The notes under the pieces: generated by a model
Databases searched by the model: none
Told to the model about the DNA's origin: nothing
What the model saw: the letters and a program-made list of their open reading frames with translations, nothing else
Made by a program: the position numbers and the translations under genes
NCBI GenBank assembly: GCA_020725555.1
Contig: DYEU01000005.1
Span: 24,704-88,703 of the forward strand
DNA length: 64,000 nt
Reading direction: 5' to 3'
DNA from: Desulfatibacillum sp.
GTDB taxonomy: Bacteria > Desulfobacterota > Desulfobacteria > Desulfobacterales > SpSt-501
Shown: in pieces, positions 37,555 through 45,263 of the stretch
How positions within the stretch are numbered: position 1 is the first letter of the stretch
Layout of the letters: every line of letters starts with the position of its first letter

Positions 37555-37580
37555 AAAAAGCCCCCGCCGGGGCGGGGGCT
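37553..37580 (-). terminator. Intrinsic terminator for the cold-shock genes (also facing recN)
   Basis: Near-perfect stem AGCCCCCGCC / GGCGGGGGCT. Read on the minus strand it is followed by TTTTTT, a strong terminator 50 bp past the cspA-like stop. On the plus strand only TTCTCGTCTT follows, so it would be weaker for recN. Confidence 0.8.
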
Positions 37581-37633
37581 TCTCGTCTTCGGCGCCGCGG
37601 GTCCGGCCGTTTTCGGGCCCGGGCGACGGCGGG

Positions 37634-37837
37634 TCAGACGAGCTTTTCCACTTCCGAGGCCGCGGGCCCCTTGGCGCCCTGCTGGATCTCGAAGCGCACC
37701 TTGTCGCCCTCGACCAGCGAGCGGAACCCCTTGCCCTTGATGGCGGAGTAGTGGACGAAAATGTCCTGCCCGTCGTCTTTCTTGATGAACCCGTAGCCCT
37801 TCTTCTCGTTAAACCACTTCACGACTCCTTCCGGCAT
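37634..37837 (-). CDS. Cold-shock domain protein
   Basis: 67-residue OB-fold protein with RNP1 KGYGFI and RNP2 DIFVHYSAI; binds single-stranded RNA/DNA as a chaperone. Full family length. It lies 26 bp downstream of a second csp gene, 60-70% alike by eye, so this is a tandem duplication transcribed together. Confidence 0.95.
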   Translation of the reverse strand: MPEGVVKWFNEKKGYGFIKKDDGQDIFVHYSAIKGKGFRSLVEGDKVRFEIQQGAKGPAASEVEKLV

Positions 37838-37863
37838 GACCTCTTCTCCTCCCCTGTGGTGTG

Positions 37864-38070
37864 TTATCCGACGACCTTTTCGACGTTGACGGCGGACGGG
37901 CCTTTTTCGCCCTGCTCGACATCAAAACGAACCCGGTCGCCTTCGGCCAGCGACTTGTAGCCTTCCCCGCGGATGGCGGAGTAGTGGACGAAGATGTCCT
38001 TGCCGCCCTCCTGCTGGATGAAGCCCCACCCCTTCTTGTTGTTGAACCACTTGACGATGCCTTCCTGCAT
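37864..38070 (-). CDS. Cold-shock domain protein (upstream copy)
   Basis: 68 residues with RNP1 KGWGFI and RNP2 [12 protein letters not shown] 38070 aligns with the family N-terminus ([16 protein letters not shown]); an in-frame ATG at 38082 sits directly against AGGGGAGG and would add four residues, so the true start is uncertain by 12 bp. It follows a long structured leader with an intrinsic terminator about 100 bp upstream. Confidence 0.94.
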   Translation of the reverse strand: MQEGIVKWFNNKKGWGFIQQEGGKDIFVHYSAIRGEGYKSLAEGDRVRFDVEQGEKGPSAVNVEKVVG

Positions 38071-38172
38071 GCCGCTCTGCATCCTCCCCTGCGCGAGATC
38101 CCGGCCGCCCCGTATCCCTGTCCCCCCGCGGACCGGATCCCGGCGGGGGATGGGCTTGCGGCCGTCGACAAT

Positions 38173-38206
38173 AAAAAAAAGGCAGAGCCCGCAAGAGCTC
38201 TGCCTT
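38173..38206 (-). terminator. Intrinsic terminator inside the csp leader
   Basis: Minus-strand AAGGCAGAGC, 8-nt loop, GCTCTGCCTT followed by TTTTTT: ideal stem plus T-tract. It lies between the upstream promoter and the first csp gene, so readthrough would be needed for csp expression from that promoter. Confidence 0.8.
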
Positions 38207-38299
38207 GATCGATCACGATCCGCGAAACAAAACCATTCGGAACACGCTGCCGCTCGAACCGGAGCCCGCGCCGCGAAATCCCGCGCAAGCGGCGCGATG
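38173..38299 (-). ncRNA. Candidate small RNA or attenuator leader upstream of csp genes
   Basis: A transcript from the TTGACA-N17-GATGAT promoter would begin near 38299 and end at the 38173-38206 terminator, about 125 nt. It folds on paper into several hairpins: CGCGCCGC / GCGGCGCG, GCTC / GAGC, TCCGAA / TTTCGCGGA and the terminator stem. I do not recognise it as 6S, SRP, tmRNA or a known riboswitch. It is either a stand-alone RNA or a regulated csp leader. Confidence 0.35.
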
Positions 38300-38305
38300 G
38301 GACGT

Positions 38306-38334
38306 ATCATCCCGAAAACCCCCATGAATGTCAA
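38306..38334 (-). promoter_or_regulatory. Promoter of the csp leader/small RNA
   Basis: Minus-strand TTGACA (38334-38329), 17-bp spacer, GATGAT (38311-38306). The -35 directly follows the T-tract of another hairpin. Confidence 0.5.
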
Positions 38335-38335
38335 C

Positions 38336-38365
38336 AAAAAAAAACGCGCCCGGCGCGCCGGGCGC
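38336..38365 (-). terminator. Intrinsic terminator with no evident minus-strand gene upstream
   Basis: A fully palindromic 20-bp GC block (GCGCCCGGCG and its complement, 38346-38365) followed on the minus strand by nine T residues. It abuts the csp-leader promoter and would insulate it from transcription antisense to the transglutaminase gene. Confidence 0.7.
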
Positions 38366-38469
38366 AGGCTTCGGAAGGGGGATTCCCACATCTTGTGGCC
38401 GACTCCCCTTCCCCGCTCAAGGGAAAGCGGCCGCTTGCGGGCCGGAAATCCCGTGCTATCCTGGACGTC

Positions 38470-40022
38470 ATGGAGCGCCTCTCCTTTTCCCAAGCCGCGG
38501 CGGGCGCCGACGCCCTCGCGCTCCAAACGCCCGGCCCGGCCGCGATCCGCCGCGAGCTTCGCGCAAGCCTCGTTCTCGCAGCGCTTTGCGCCGCGGCGTT
38601 TCTCGGCCTTCTGCTCGTGCGCCTCGATTTCCCCGGGCGCCCGGCGGCGGGCCCCCCGGCCCCGCCGGAGCCGGCGGCCGCGCCCAGTTTCGCGCGCCAG
38701 TCCTGGATGACGGTCTACCAGCAGGAGCGGCGCATCGGGTTCGCGGCCGGCCGGATCGCGCGGCGGCTGAAGGGCTGGGAGCTGGAGGAGACGATTCTTT
38801 TGGGATCCGTGCGCTCGGCCTGGTGCAGCCGCTGCGGCTGGAGACCCGCGCCGAGCTCGCGCCCGATCTGGCCCTGCGCCGCTTCCGCTTCGAGGCCGGC
38901 TCGGGCGGCCTGCGCTTCCGGGCCGAGGGGGAAAAGGAGGGCGAGCGGCTCCGCGCCGTGCTCGACTCCGGCTCGGGCCCGCAGACGGTCGAGATCCGGG
39001 TCCCCGGCCGCACGACCCTTTCCGCCGCGATCCTCCCCGCGCTCGCCGGGCGGCCCCTGCGGCCGGGGGAGCGCTTCGCCTTCGACGTCTTCGACCCCGC
39101 CGCCCTCGCCGCGATCCCCGCCGAGGCCGAGGTGCTCGAGCGCGAGGAGCTCGCCCTTCCCGGCGGGCCGACCCCCGCCTGGCGCCTCCGGCTCTCGCTC
39201 CGCGGGGTCTCGCAGACCCTCTGGGTGGACGATGCCGGGGAGCTCCTGCGGGCGCGCGGCGTTCTCGGCCTGCGCCTCGAGCGCGCCTCGCGGCAGGAAC
39301 CCCGCGAGCGGCTCGACGCCCTCGTCGGCGAGGACTGGGCCGAGCTCGCCGCGATCCCCGCCGGCCGCGAGATCGCCGACCCCACGGCCCTGGCGCGCCT
39401 GCGGGTGCGCATCCGCGGCCTCCCCCCCGGGAACCTCGCCCTTCACGGCGGGAGGCAGCGCCTGGAGGGAGAGGTCCTGACGGTCGAGCGGGAAACCCTC
39501 GAGGAGCCTCCGGCGGCGCTTTCGCCGACGGCCCGCGGCGCTCTCGAGCAGGCCTTCCTCCGGCCCGAGCCCTTCATCCAGGCCGACCACCCGCGCATCC
39601 GGGAGGCCGCCGCGGAGATCCTCCGCGGGGCCGAGGGGGAAAGCGAGCTCGCGCGGGCGCGACGGCTGGTGCGCTGGGTCTACGAACAGATCGAAAAGCG
39701 GCCGGTCCTTTCGCTGCCGGATGCGCTGGCGACCCTCGAGCGCCGCCGGGGCGACTGCAACGAGCACGCCGTGCTGCTGACCGCGCTCGCGCGCGCGGCC
39801 GGCATCCCGGCGCGCGTCGAGGTCGGCCTGGTGTACCTGCGGGGGCGCTTCTACTACCACGCCTGGACGCTCCTGCACGCGGGGCGCTGGGTCACGGCCG
39901 ACGCCGCCCTGGGGCAGATGCCCGCGGATGCGACCCACATCCGCCTCGTGAGCGGAAGCCTCGCCCAGCAGGCCGACGTGGCCGCGGTGATCGGGGCGCT
40001 CGCGCTCGAAATCCTGGAGTGA
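38470..40022 (+). CDS. Membrane-anchored transglutaminase-like protein (one-base frameshift)
   Basis: Reading requires joining two frames. The first part from ATG 38470 has one transmembrane helix ([17 protein letters not shown], about 40-57) and runs to ELEETILLG. The sequence then continues, one frame back, with [18 protein letters not shown] through a beta-rich region to a transglutaminase core with Cys in [20 protein letters not shown], His in YYHAWTLL and Asp in VTADAALGQ. The switch falls at TTTTGGG (38798-38804), where one extra G restores a single ORF of about 517 residues. Sequencing error or a real frameshift. The next genes are an ABC exporter, so the protein may act in the envelope alongside it. 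Confidence 0.75.
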
Positions 40023-40051
40023 GGGGCGAAGCCCGGGGCGGGAGAAACGGC

Positions 40052-40807
40052 ATGATCGAGCTTTGCGAGGTGAGCAAGCGCTACGGGGGACACCTCGCGG
40101 TCGACCGCCTGAGCCTCAGGGTCGAGCGTGGCGAGATCTTCGGCTTCATCGGCCCGAACGGCGCGGGCAAGACGACGACCCTGCGCATGCTGGGAGGGAT
40201 TCTCCTTCCCGACGCGGGCGACATCCGCATCGCGGGGATCCCGCTTTCCCGCTTCCCCGAGGAGGCCAAGCGCCGTGTGGGCTTCGTCCCCGACCGCCCC
40301 GCCCTCTACGAGAGGCTCACCGCGCGCGAGTTTCTCGAGTTCATCGCCCGCCTCTACGGGGTTCCCCGGCCGCTCTTCGAGGAGCGGGCGCAGAGGCTGC
40401 TCGCGGAGTTCTCGCTCACCCGCCACGCCGAGGCGCCGATCGGCTCCTTCTCGCACGGGATGAAACAGCGGCTCGCCTTCGCGGCCGCCCTGCTGCACGC
40501 GCCCGAGGCGCTCATCGTGGACGAGCCCCTCGTGGGGCTGGACCCGCTCGCCGTGCGCGGGCTCAAGGCGCTCTTCCGCCGCCTCGCCGCCTCCGGGGTC
40601 ACGATCTTTCTCTCCACCCACAGCCTGCACCTCGCCGAGGAGCTCTGCCCGCGCATCGGGGTCATCCACCGCGGCCGGCTGGTCGCGACCGGAAGCCCCG
40701 CCGCGCTGCGGCGCCGCGCCGGGGACCGCGCGGTCGACCTCGAGGACGCCTTCCTCGCCCTCGTCGCCGGGGACGAAGGCGAGCAGGCGGCGGGGGGGGC
40801 GCGATGA
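40052..40807 (+). CDS. ABC transporter ATP-binding protein
   Basis: 251 residues: Walker A GPNGAGKTTT, the Q-loop region VGFVPDRPALYERLT, signature FSHGMKQRL (in place of LSGGQ), Walker B ALIVDEPLVGLD and switch His in STHS. It belongs to the ABC-2 exporter type (CcmA/DrrA-like). Start ATG 40052 follows GGGCGGGAG. Its stop overlaps the permease start (ATGA). Confidence 0.9.
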   Translation: MIELCEVSKRYGGHLAVDRLSLRVERGEIFGFIGPNGAGKTTTLRMLGGILLPDAGDIRIAGIPLSRFPEEAKRRVGFVPDRPALYERLTAREFLEFIARLYGVPRPLFEERAQRLLAEFSLTRHAEAPIGSFSHGMKQRLAFAAALLHAPEALIVDEPLVGLDPLAVRGLKALFRRLAASGVTIFLSTHSLHLAEELCPRIGVIHRGRLVATGSPAALRRRAGDRAVDLEDAFLALVAGDEGEQAAGGAR

Positions 40808-42491
40808 GCGGCTGGGCGGGCCAGACCCTCGCGCTGCTCTCCCCGCGGTGGCTTCCGCTGGCGCGGCGCGGCCCGGCGGGCGGCCGGGCCCGGCTCGCCG
40901 TCACCGCCGGCGCCGGGGGCGGCTTCGCGGCCGGCCTCTTCTGGGTGAGCCGCCGGGTGCTGCTCCACGCCCTCGGCGTCGAGGGCATCGGCGACCTCCT
41001 CGCCTACCGGCTGCTCGCCATGATTTTCGGCGTCTGCTTCGCCCTGCTCCTCTTCAGCGGCGTCCTCGCCGTCCTCGGACGCCTCTACCTCGCGTGCGAC
41101 CTCGCGCTGCTCCACGCCCTGCCCGTGCCGCGGCACCGGCTCTTTCTCGCCCGCTTCCTCGAGGCCGCCGCCGAGAGCTCCTGGATGGTCCTCGCCTTCT
41201 CGGTCCCGGTCCTGGCCGCCTACGGGGTCGTCTTCCAGGCCGGCTGGGGCTACGCCCTCGTCGCCGCCGCGGCCCTCGCGCTGCTTTCCCTCTGCGCCTG
41301 CGCCCTGGCCGCGTTCGGCGTCCTGGCGGGGGTGTTTCTCCTGCCCGCCGCGCGCCTGCGGGGCGCGGCGGCCGCGGCGGGCGTGATCCTCTTCGTCGCG
41401 CTCTACATCGCCGTGCGGCTGCTGCGCCCCGAGCAGCTCGTCGACCCGGAGGCCTTCGAGACGCTCTTCGCCTACGTCGAGGCGCTCCGGGCCCCGGCCT
41501 GCCCGGTGCTGCCGAGCGGCTGGGCCGCGGAGGCCGTGGAGGCCGCCCTGCGCGGCAGGACCGGGGCGGCCGCCCTGCCCCTCGCGCTGCTCGCCAGCTG
41601 CGCCGGGGCGCTCTGCGCGCTGCTGGCCCCGGCCGCCCACCGCCTCTACGCCCCCGGGTTTTCCCGCTCGCAGACCGCCCCCGCCCGCCTCCCCCGCCGC
41701 CGCGGCCCGGGGCTGCTGGGGCGGCTTCCGTTCCCCGGCCCGGCCGCGGCGCTCGCGGCCAAGGAGATCCGCACCGTGCTGCGCGAGCCGGCGCAGTGGA
41801 CCCAGATCTTCCTGATCGGCGCCCTGCTCGTCATCTACCTCTACAACTTCGGCGTCCTCCCCCTCGAGCGATCCCCCCTGCCGGCCGCGGCCCTCCAGAA
41901 CCTCTTCTGCTTTCTCAACCTGGGGCTCGCCCTCTTCGTGCTCACCGCCGTGGCCGCGCGCTTCGCCTACCCGGCGGTCAGCCAGGAGGGCGAGGCCTTC
42001 TGGGTCGTGAAAAGCGCCCCCCTCGCGATCGCCTCCTTTCTGCGCATCAAGTGGGCCCTCTACGCTCTGCCGCTGCTCGTGCTGACCGAGATCCTGGTCG
42101 TGGGCACCAACCTCCTGCTGCGGGTCGGCCCCTTCATGATGGCGCTTTCCACCCTCACGGTCCTCTGCACCGCGCCGGGGATCGTGGCGCTCGGCATCGG
42201 CCTCGGGGCCGCCTACCCCGACTTCCGGCGGAAACCCCCGGCCGGGCGGCGACGAGCTTCGGCGGGCTCCTCTTCATGGCGCTCGCGGCGGCCTTCATCG
42301 CCGCGGTCCTGCTCCTCTTGGCCGGGCCGGCCCACCGCATCGTCCTGGCCGGCCTCCACGGGGTCCCCCCCTCCGCCGGGGTGCGGCTCTGGGCGGCCCT
42401 GGCCTTCGGCGGGATCCTCCTCCTCGGGGGTCTCGCCGTGGCGCTGCCCCTCTCCTTCGGCGCCCGCAGGCTCGCCCGCCTCCCCCTCTGA
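40804..42491 (+). CDS. ABC-2-type exporter permease (one-base frameshift)
   Basis: A large polytopic membrane protein with about 12 hydrophobic stretches and a soluble loop carrying AAKEIRTVLREPAQWTQI. The frame from ATG 40804 is open to AYPDFRR, then breaks at AAACCCCC (42232-42239). The missing C-terminus (TPGRAATSFGGLLFMALA and two more helices) continues one frame back to TGA at 42491. One added base gives about 562 residues. Partner of the preceding ATPase; substrate unknown. Confidence 0.75.
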
Positions 42492-42517
42492 AAAGGCACA
42501 TTCGGGTTTACATCAAG

Positions 42518-42551
42518 TTGACATTGACATTGACATTCAGGCGGCTATACT
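42518..42551 (+). promoter_or_regulatory. lexA operon promoter with triple TTGACA
   Basis: Three head-to-tail copies of TTGACA (42518-42535) precede TATACT (42546-42551). The middle copy is 16 bp from the -10. TTCAG-N9-CTGAA (42536-42554) forms a dyad across the -10, a candidate operator for the LexA encoded 60 bp downstream. The -35/-10 assignment is solid; the operator is inference. Confidence 0.6.
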
Positions 42552-42613
42552 GAAGGGGACGATTGCCCGCCTGCGCCGCCCCGGGCGGCCGGGGGGAGGT
42601 GGAGGAAAACGCC

Positions 42614-43264
42614 ATGGCCGCCCCGCTGACACCCGTCCAGGAACGCCTGCTCGCCTACCTGCGCCGCCGCCTCGCGGAGGAGGGCCGCACCCCCAGCCTG
42701 CGCGAGGCCGCCGCCGACTTGGGGGTGAGCCACGCCGCCGTCGCCCGCACCCTGCGCGCGCTCGCCGCGAAAGGCTGGCTCCGGCGCGAGGGCCGCTACG
42801 GCCGCACCATCGCGCTGCTGCGCGCGGCCCCGCCGGGGGCGGGACGCGGCCGGGAGGTTCCGGTCGTGGGCCGCATCGCGGCCGGGCTTCCCCTCTACGC
42901 CCAGCCCGAGTGGGAGGGGTGCCTCGTGGTCGACGCCGCCGTCTTCCGCGGCGAGCGACTCTTCGCCCTGCGGGTGCGCGGGGATTCCATGCGCGGGGCG
43001 GGCATCCTGGACGGCGATCTCGTCGTCTGCGAGCCGCGCCAGTACGCCGAAAACGGCGAGATCGTGGCCGCCCTCGTCCGCGGCGAGGAGGCGACCGTGA
43101 AGCGCTTCTTCCTGCGGCCCGGGCACATCGAGCTGCGGCCCGAAAACCCCGCCCACCCCGTCCAGCGCTACGGCTTCGGCGAGGTGCTCGTCCAGGGCCG
43201 GGTGGTCGGGCTGGTGCGGCCGCCCGCCGCCGCGCAGCCGCGGCGGGAGGAGGAGGCGCGGTGA
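42614..43264 (+). CDS. lexA: LexA-family SOS repressor
   Basis: 216 residues: N-terminal winged helix (TPSLREAAADLGVSHAAVARTL, about 27-48) and C-terminal S24 autoprotease. The Ala90-Gly91 cleavage bond (GRIAAGLPLY), nucleophile Ser125 in RGDSM and general base Lys163 in ATVKRF are all present, so RecA-stimulated self-cleavage is expected. The HTH differs from E. coli LexA, so a different operator is likely. ATG 42614 has GGAGGAAAA upstream. First gene of the mutagenesis cassette, coupled to the next by GTGA. Confidence 0.93.
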   Translation: MAAPLTPVQERLLAYLRRRLAEEGRTPSLREAAADLGVSHAAVARTLRALAAKGWLRREGRYGRTIALLRAAPPGAGRGREVPVVGRIAAGLPLYAQPEWEGCLVVDAAVFRGERLFALRVRGDSMRGAGILDGDLVVCEPRQYAENGEIVAALVRGEEATVKRFFLRPGHIELRPENPAHPVQRYGFGEVLVQGRVVGLVRPPAAAQPRREEEAR

Positions 43265-44106
43265 GCGGGGCGTGCGAGATCCGCGTCGGCACCTGCGGCT
43301 ACTCGTACCCCGAGTGGGTCGAGGCCGGCTTCTACCCGCCGGGGACGCGGGCCGCGGACATGCTGCCCCTCTACGCGCGGCACTTCTCCGTGACCGAGCT
43401 CAACTTCACCTGGTACCAGATGCCCAAGGCCCCGGCCCTCGAGCGCATGCTGCGGCTCGCCCCGCCCGGCTTCGCCTTCACGGCCAAGCTGACGCGCACC
43501 CTCACCCACGAGGTCGACCCGGGCCGCTGGCGCGGCCAGGTCGCGCTCTACCGCGAGGGGGTCTCCCCCCTCCTCGAGGAGCGGCGGCTGCTCGCCGTTC
43601 TCCTCCAGTTCCCGGCCTCCTTCGTGCGCGCCCCGGCCTCGCGGCTCTACCTCGCGCAGCTGATCGAGGCGCTCGAGGGACTGCCGCTCGCCGTCGAGTT
43701 CCGACACGCCTCCTGGGCCGAGGAGCGCGTCTTCCGGGAGCTCGCGCGGCGCCGGGTCTCGCTCGCCGTCCTCGACGCCCCCCCGCTTCCCGGCCTCTTC
43801 CCCACCGTCGAGGAGGTGACCCACCCCGGCCTGTTCTACGTCCGCCTCCACGGCCGCAACGCCCGCGGCTGGCGTTCGGGGAACCTCCAGCAGCAGTTCG
43901 ACTACGACTACTCGGAGGCCGAGCTCCGCGGCTGGGCCGAGGGGGCGATCCCGCGGCTCGCCGCGCGCGCCGCCCGCGGGGTGATCGTCTTCAACAACCA
44001 CGTGCGCGCCCAGGCCGCGCGCAACGCGCTCGGCCTCCAGCGCCTGCTCGCCGCCTCCGGCCTCGCCCCCGCCCCGGCCCCATGGAGCGCAGCATCATCC
44101 ACCTGA
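43261..44106 (+). CDS. DUF72 (YecE-like) TIM-barrel protein
   Basis: 281 residues opening with the family signature IRVGTCGYSYPEW and continuing with FSVTELNFTWYQMP, FAFTAKLTRTLTH, LAVEFRHASW, FYVRLHGRN and VIVFNNHVRAQAARNAL. DUF72 proteins have an endonuclease-IV-like TIM barrel; their reaction is not established. Start GTG overlaps the lexA stop and the end overlaps imuB by 25 bp. It occupies the place where imuA usually stands. Confidence 0.88.
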   Translation: MSGACEIRVGTCGYSYPEWVEAGFYPPGTRAADMLPLYARHFSVTELNFTWYQMPKAPALERMLRLAPPGFAFTAKLTRTLTHEVDPGRWRGQVALYREGVSPLLEERRLLAVLLQFPASFVRAPASRLYLAQLIEALEGLPLAVEFRHASWAEERVFRELARRRVSLAVLDAPPLPGLFPTVEEVTHPGLFYVRLHGRNARGWRSGNLQQQFDYDYSEAELRGWAEGAIPRLAARAARGVIVFNNHVRAQAARNALGLQRLLAASGLAPAPAPWSAASST

Positions 44107-45263
44107 ACGTGGCCGACTTCGCCGCGGCCGTGGAACGCGCCCTCGACCCGCGGCTGGCGGGCCGGCCGCTGGTGATCGCCCGGCCGGCCGCGGCGCGGGC
44201 GACGGTCTTCGACATGAGCGAGGAGGCCTTCCGCGCGGGCGTCCGCAAGGGGATGCCGCTGGCGCTCGCCCGGCGCCGCTGCCCCGAGGCGCAGCTGCTG
44301 CCGCCGCGGCCCGAGCGCTACGCCCGCGCCATGCGCGTGCTCTTCGAGACCGCGCTTGCCTACTCGCCGCGGGTCGAGACCGGCCGGGCGGACGGGCACC
44401 TCTTCCTCGATGCGACCGGCACGCGGCGGCTCCTCGGCCCGCCGATGGACGTCGCCTGGCGGCTGCGCCGCGAGGTGCGCGCCCGGCTGGGGGTGACGCC
44501 GATCTGGACGCTCGCCCCCAACAAGCTCGTCGCCAAGGCCGCCTCGCGCCTGGTGAAGCCCGAGGGCGAGTACATCGTGGCCGAGGGCGAGGAGGAGGCC
44601 TTCCTCGCCCCCCTGCCGCTCGAGCTCGTCCCGGGGGTCGAGCGGTGCGACCTCCGGACGCTCGGCTCCTTCCGCCTGCGCCGCGCGGGCGAGGTGGCCG
44701 CCCTGCCCCTCGAGGCGCTGCGCGTCCTCTGCGGCGCGCGCGCCGGCTTCCTTCACGAGGCCGTGCGCGGGATCGACCCCTCGCCCGTCCGCGCCGCGGG
44801 CGAGCCCGCCCCCGAAATCGCCGCCGAGGAGCGCTTCGCCGGCGACACCGACGACGAGGCCGAGCTCGCCGCCGCCCTCGCCCGGCTCGCCGGGCGCGCC
44901 GGCGCCGAACTCCGCCGCCGCCGCCTAACGGCCCGCCGCGTGCGGGTCGTGCTGCACGGCGCCGACGGGGCGGAGGCCCTCCGCCGCGCGGCGCTGCATC
45001 CCCCCACGGCGGACGATTTTCTCCTCCGCGACGCCGCACGCCGCGCCGCGGCCGCGGCCTGGAGCCGCCGCGTGCGCTTGCGCGGCCTGGCGCTCGCCTG
45101 CGAGGGGCTCGTCTTCCCGCCCGCCCAGATCGAGCTCTTCCCCGCGGCGGGGGAGGCGGGCGAAGGCCGCGCGCGCCTGATGGCGGCGATCGACCGCGTG
45201 CGGCGGCGCTTCGGGGAGGAGGCCCTCCGGGTGGCGGCCGCGCTCCCGCCGGAGACGGCATGA
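44082..45263 (+). CDS. imuB: ImuB-like inactive Y-family polymerase
   Basis: 393 residues with the Y-family fold (palm, fingers, HhH thumb at ELVPGVERCDLRTLG, little finger). The catalytic carboxylates are missing: the first motif reads HLNVADFAAAVE instead of HVDMDAFYAAVE and the SVDE site reads GRADGHLF, so it should not polymerise. Near the C-terminus QIELF is a canonical beta-clamp-binding pentapeptide. ImuB recruits the error-prone DnaE2 to the clamp. Start ATG 44082; the stop overlaps the dnaE2 start (ATGA). Confidence 0.87.
   Translation: MERSIIHLNVADFAAAVERALDPRLAGRPLVIARPAAARATVFDMSEEAFRAGVRKGMPLALARRRCPEAQLLPPRPERYARAMRVLFETALAYSPRVETGRADGHLFLDATGTRRLLGPPMDVAWRLRREVRARLGVTPIWTLAPNKLVAKAASRLVKPEGEYIVAEGEEEAFLAPLPLELVPGVERCDLRTLGSFRLRRAGEVAALPLEALRVLCGARAGFLHEAVRGIDPSPVRAAGEPAPEIAAEERFAGDTDDEAELAAALARLAGRAGAELRRRRLTARRVRVVLHGADGAEALRRAALHPPTADDFLLRDAARRAAAAAWSRRVRLRGLALACEGLVFPPAQIELFPAAGEAGEGRARLMAAIDRVRRRFGEEALRVAAALPPETA

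Noticed and set aside
38173..38299. SRP RNA or tRNA in the csp leader
   Set aside because: No GGAAGGA/GCAGCC SRP core and no tRNA cloverleaf; the GTTCGA string is not flanked by a pairing T-stem.
38798..38804. Programmed -1 ribosomal frameshift in the transglutaminase gene
   Set aside because: TTTTGGG is not in the X_XXY_YYZ phase for the zero frame and no strong downstream pseudoknot is evident; a missing base is simpler.
40063..44106. 1347-codon plus-strand open frame
   Set aside because: It runs by chance through ABC ATPase (wrong frame), permease, lexA (wrong frame) and DUF72; each is a separate gene with its own start.
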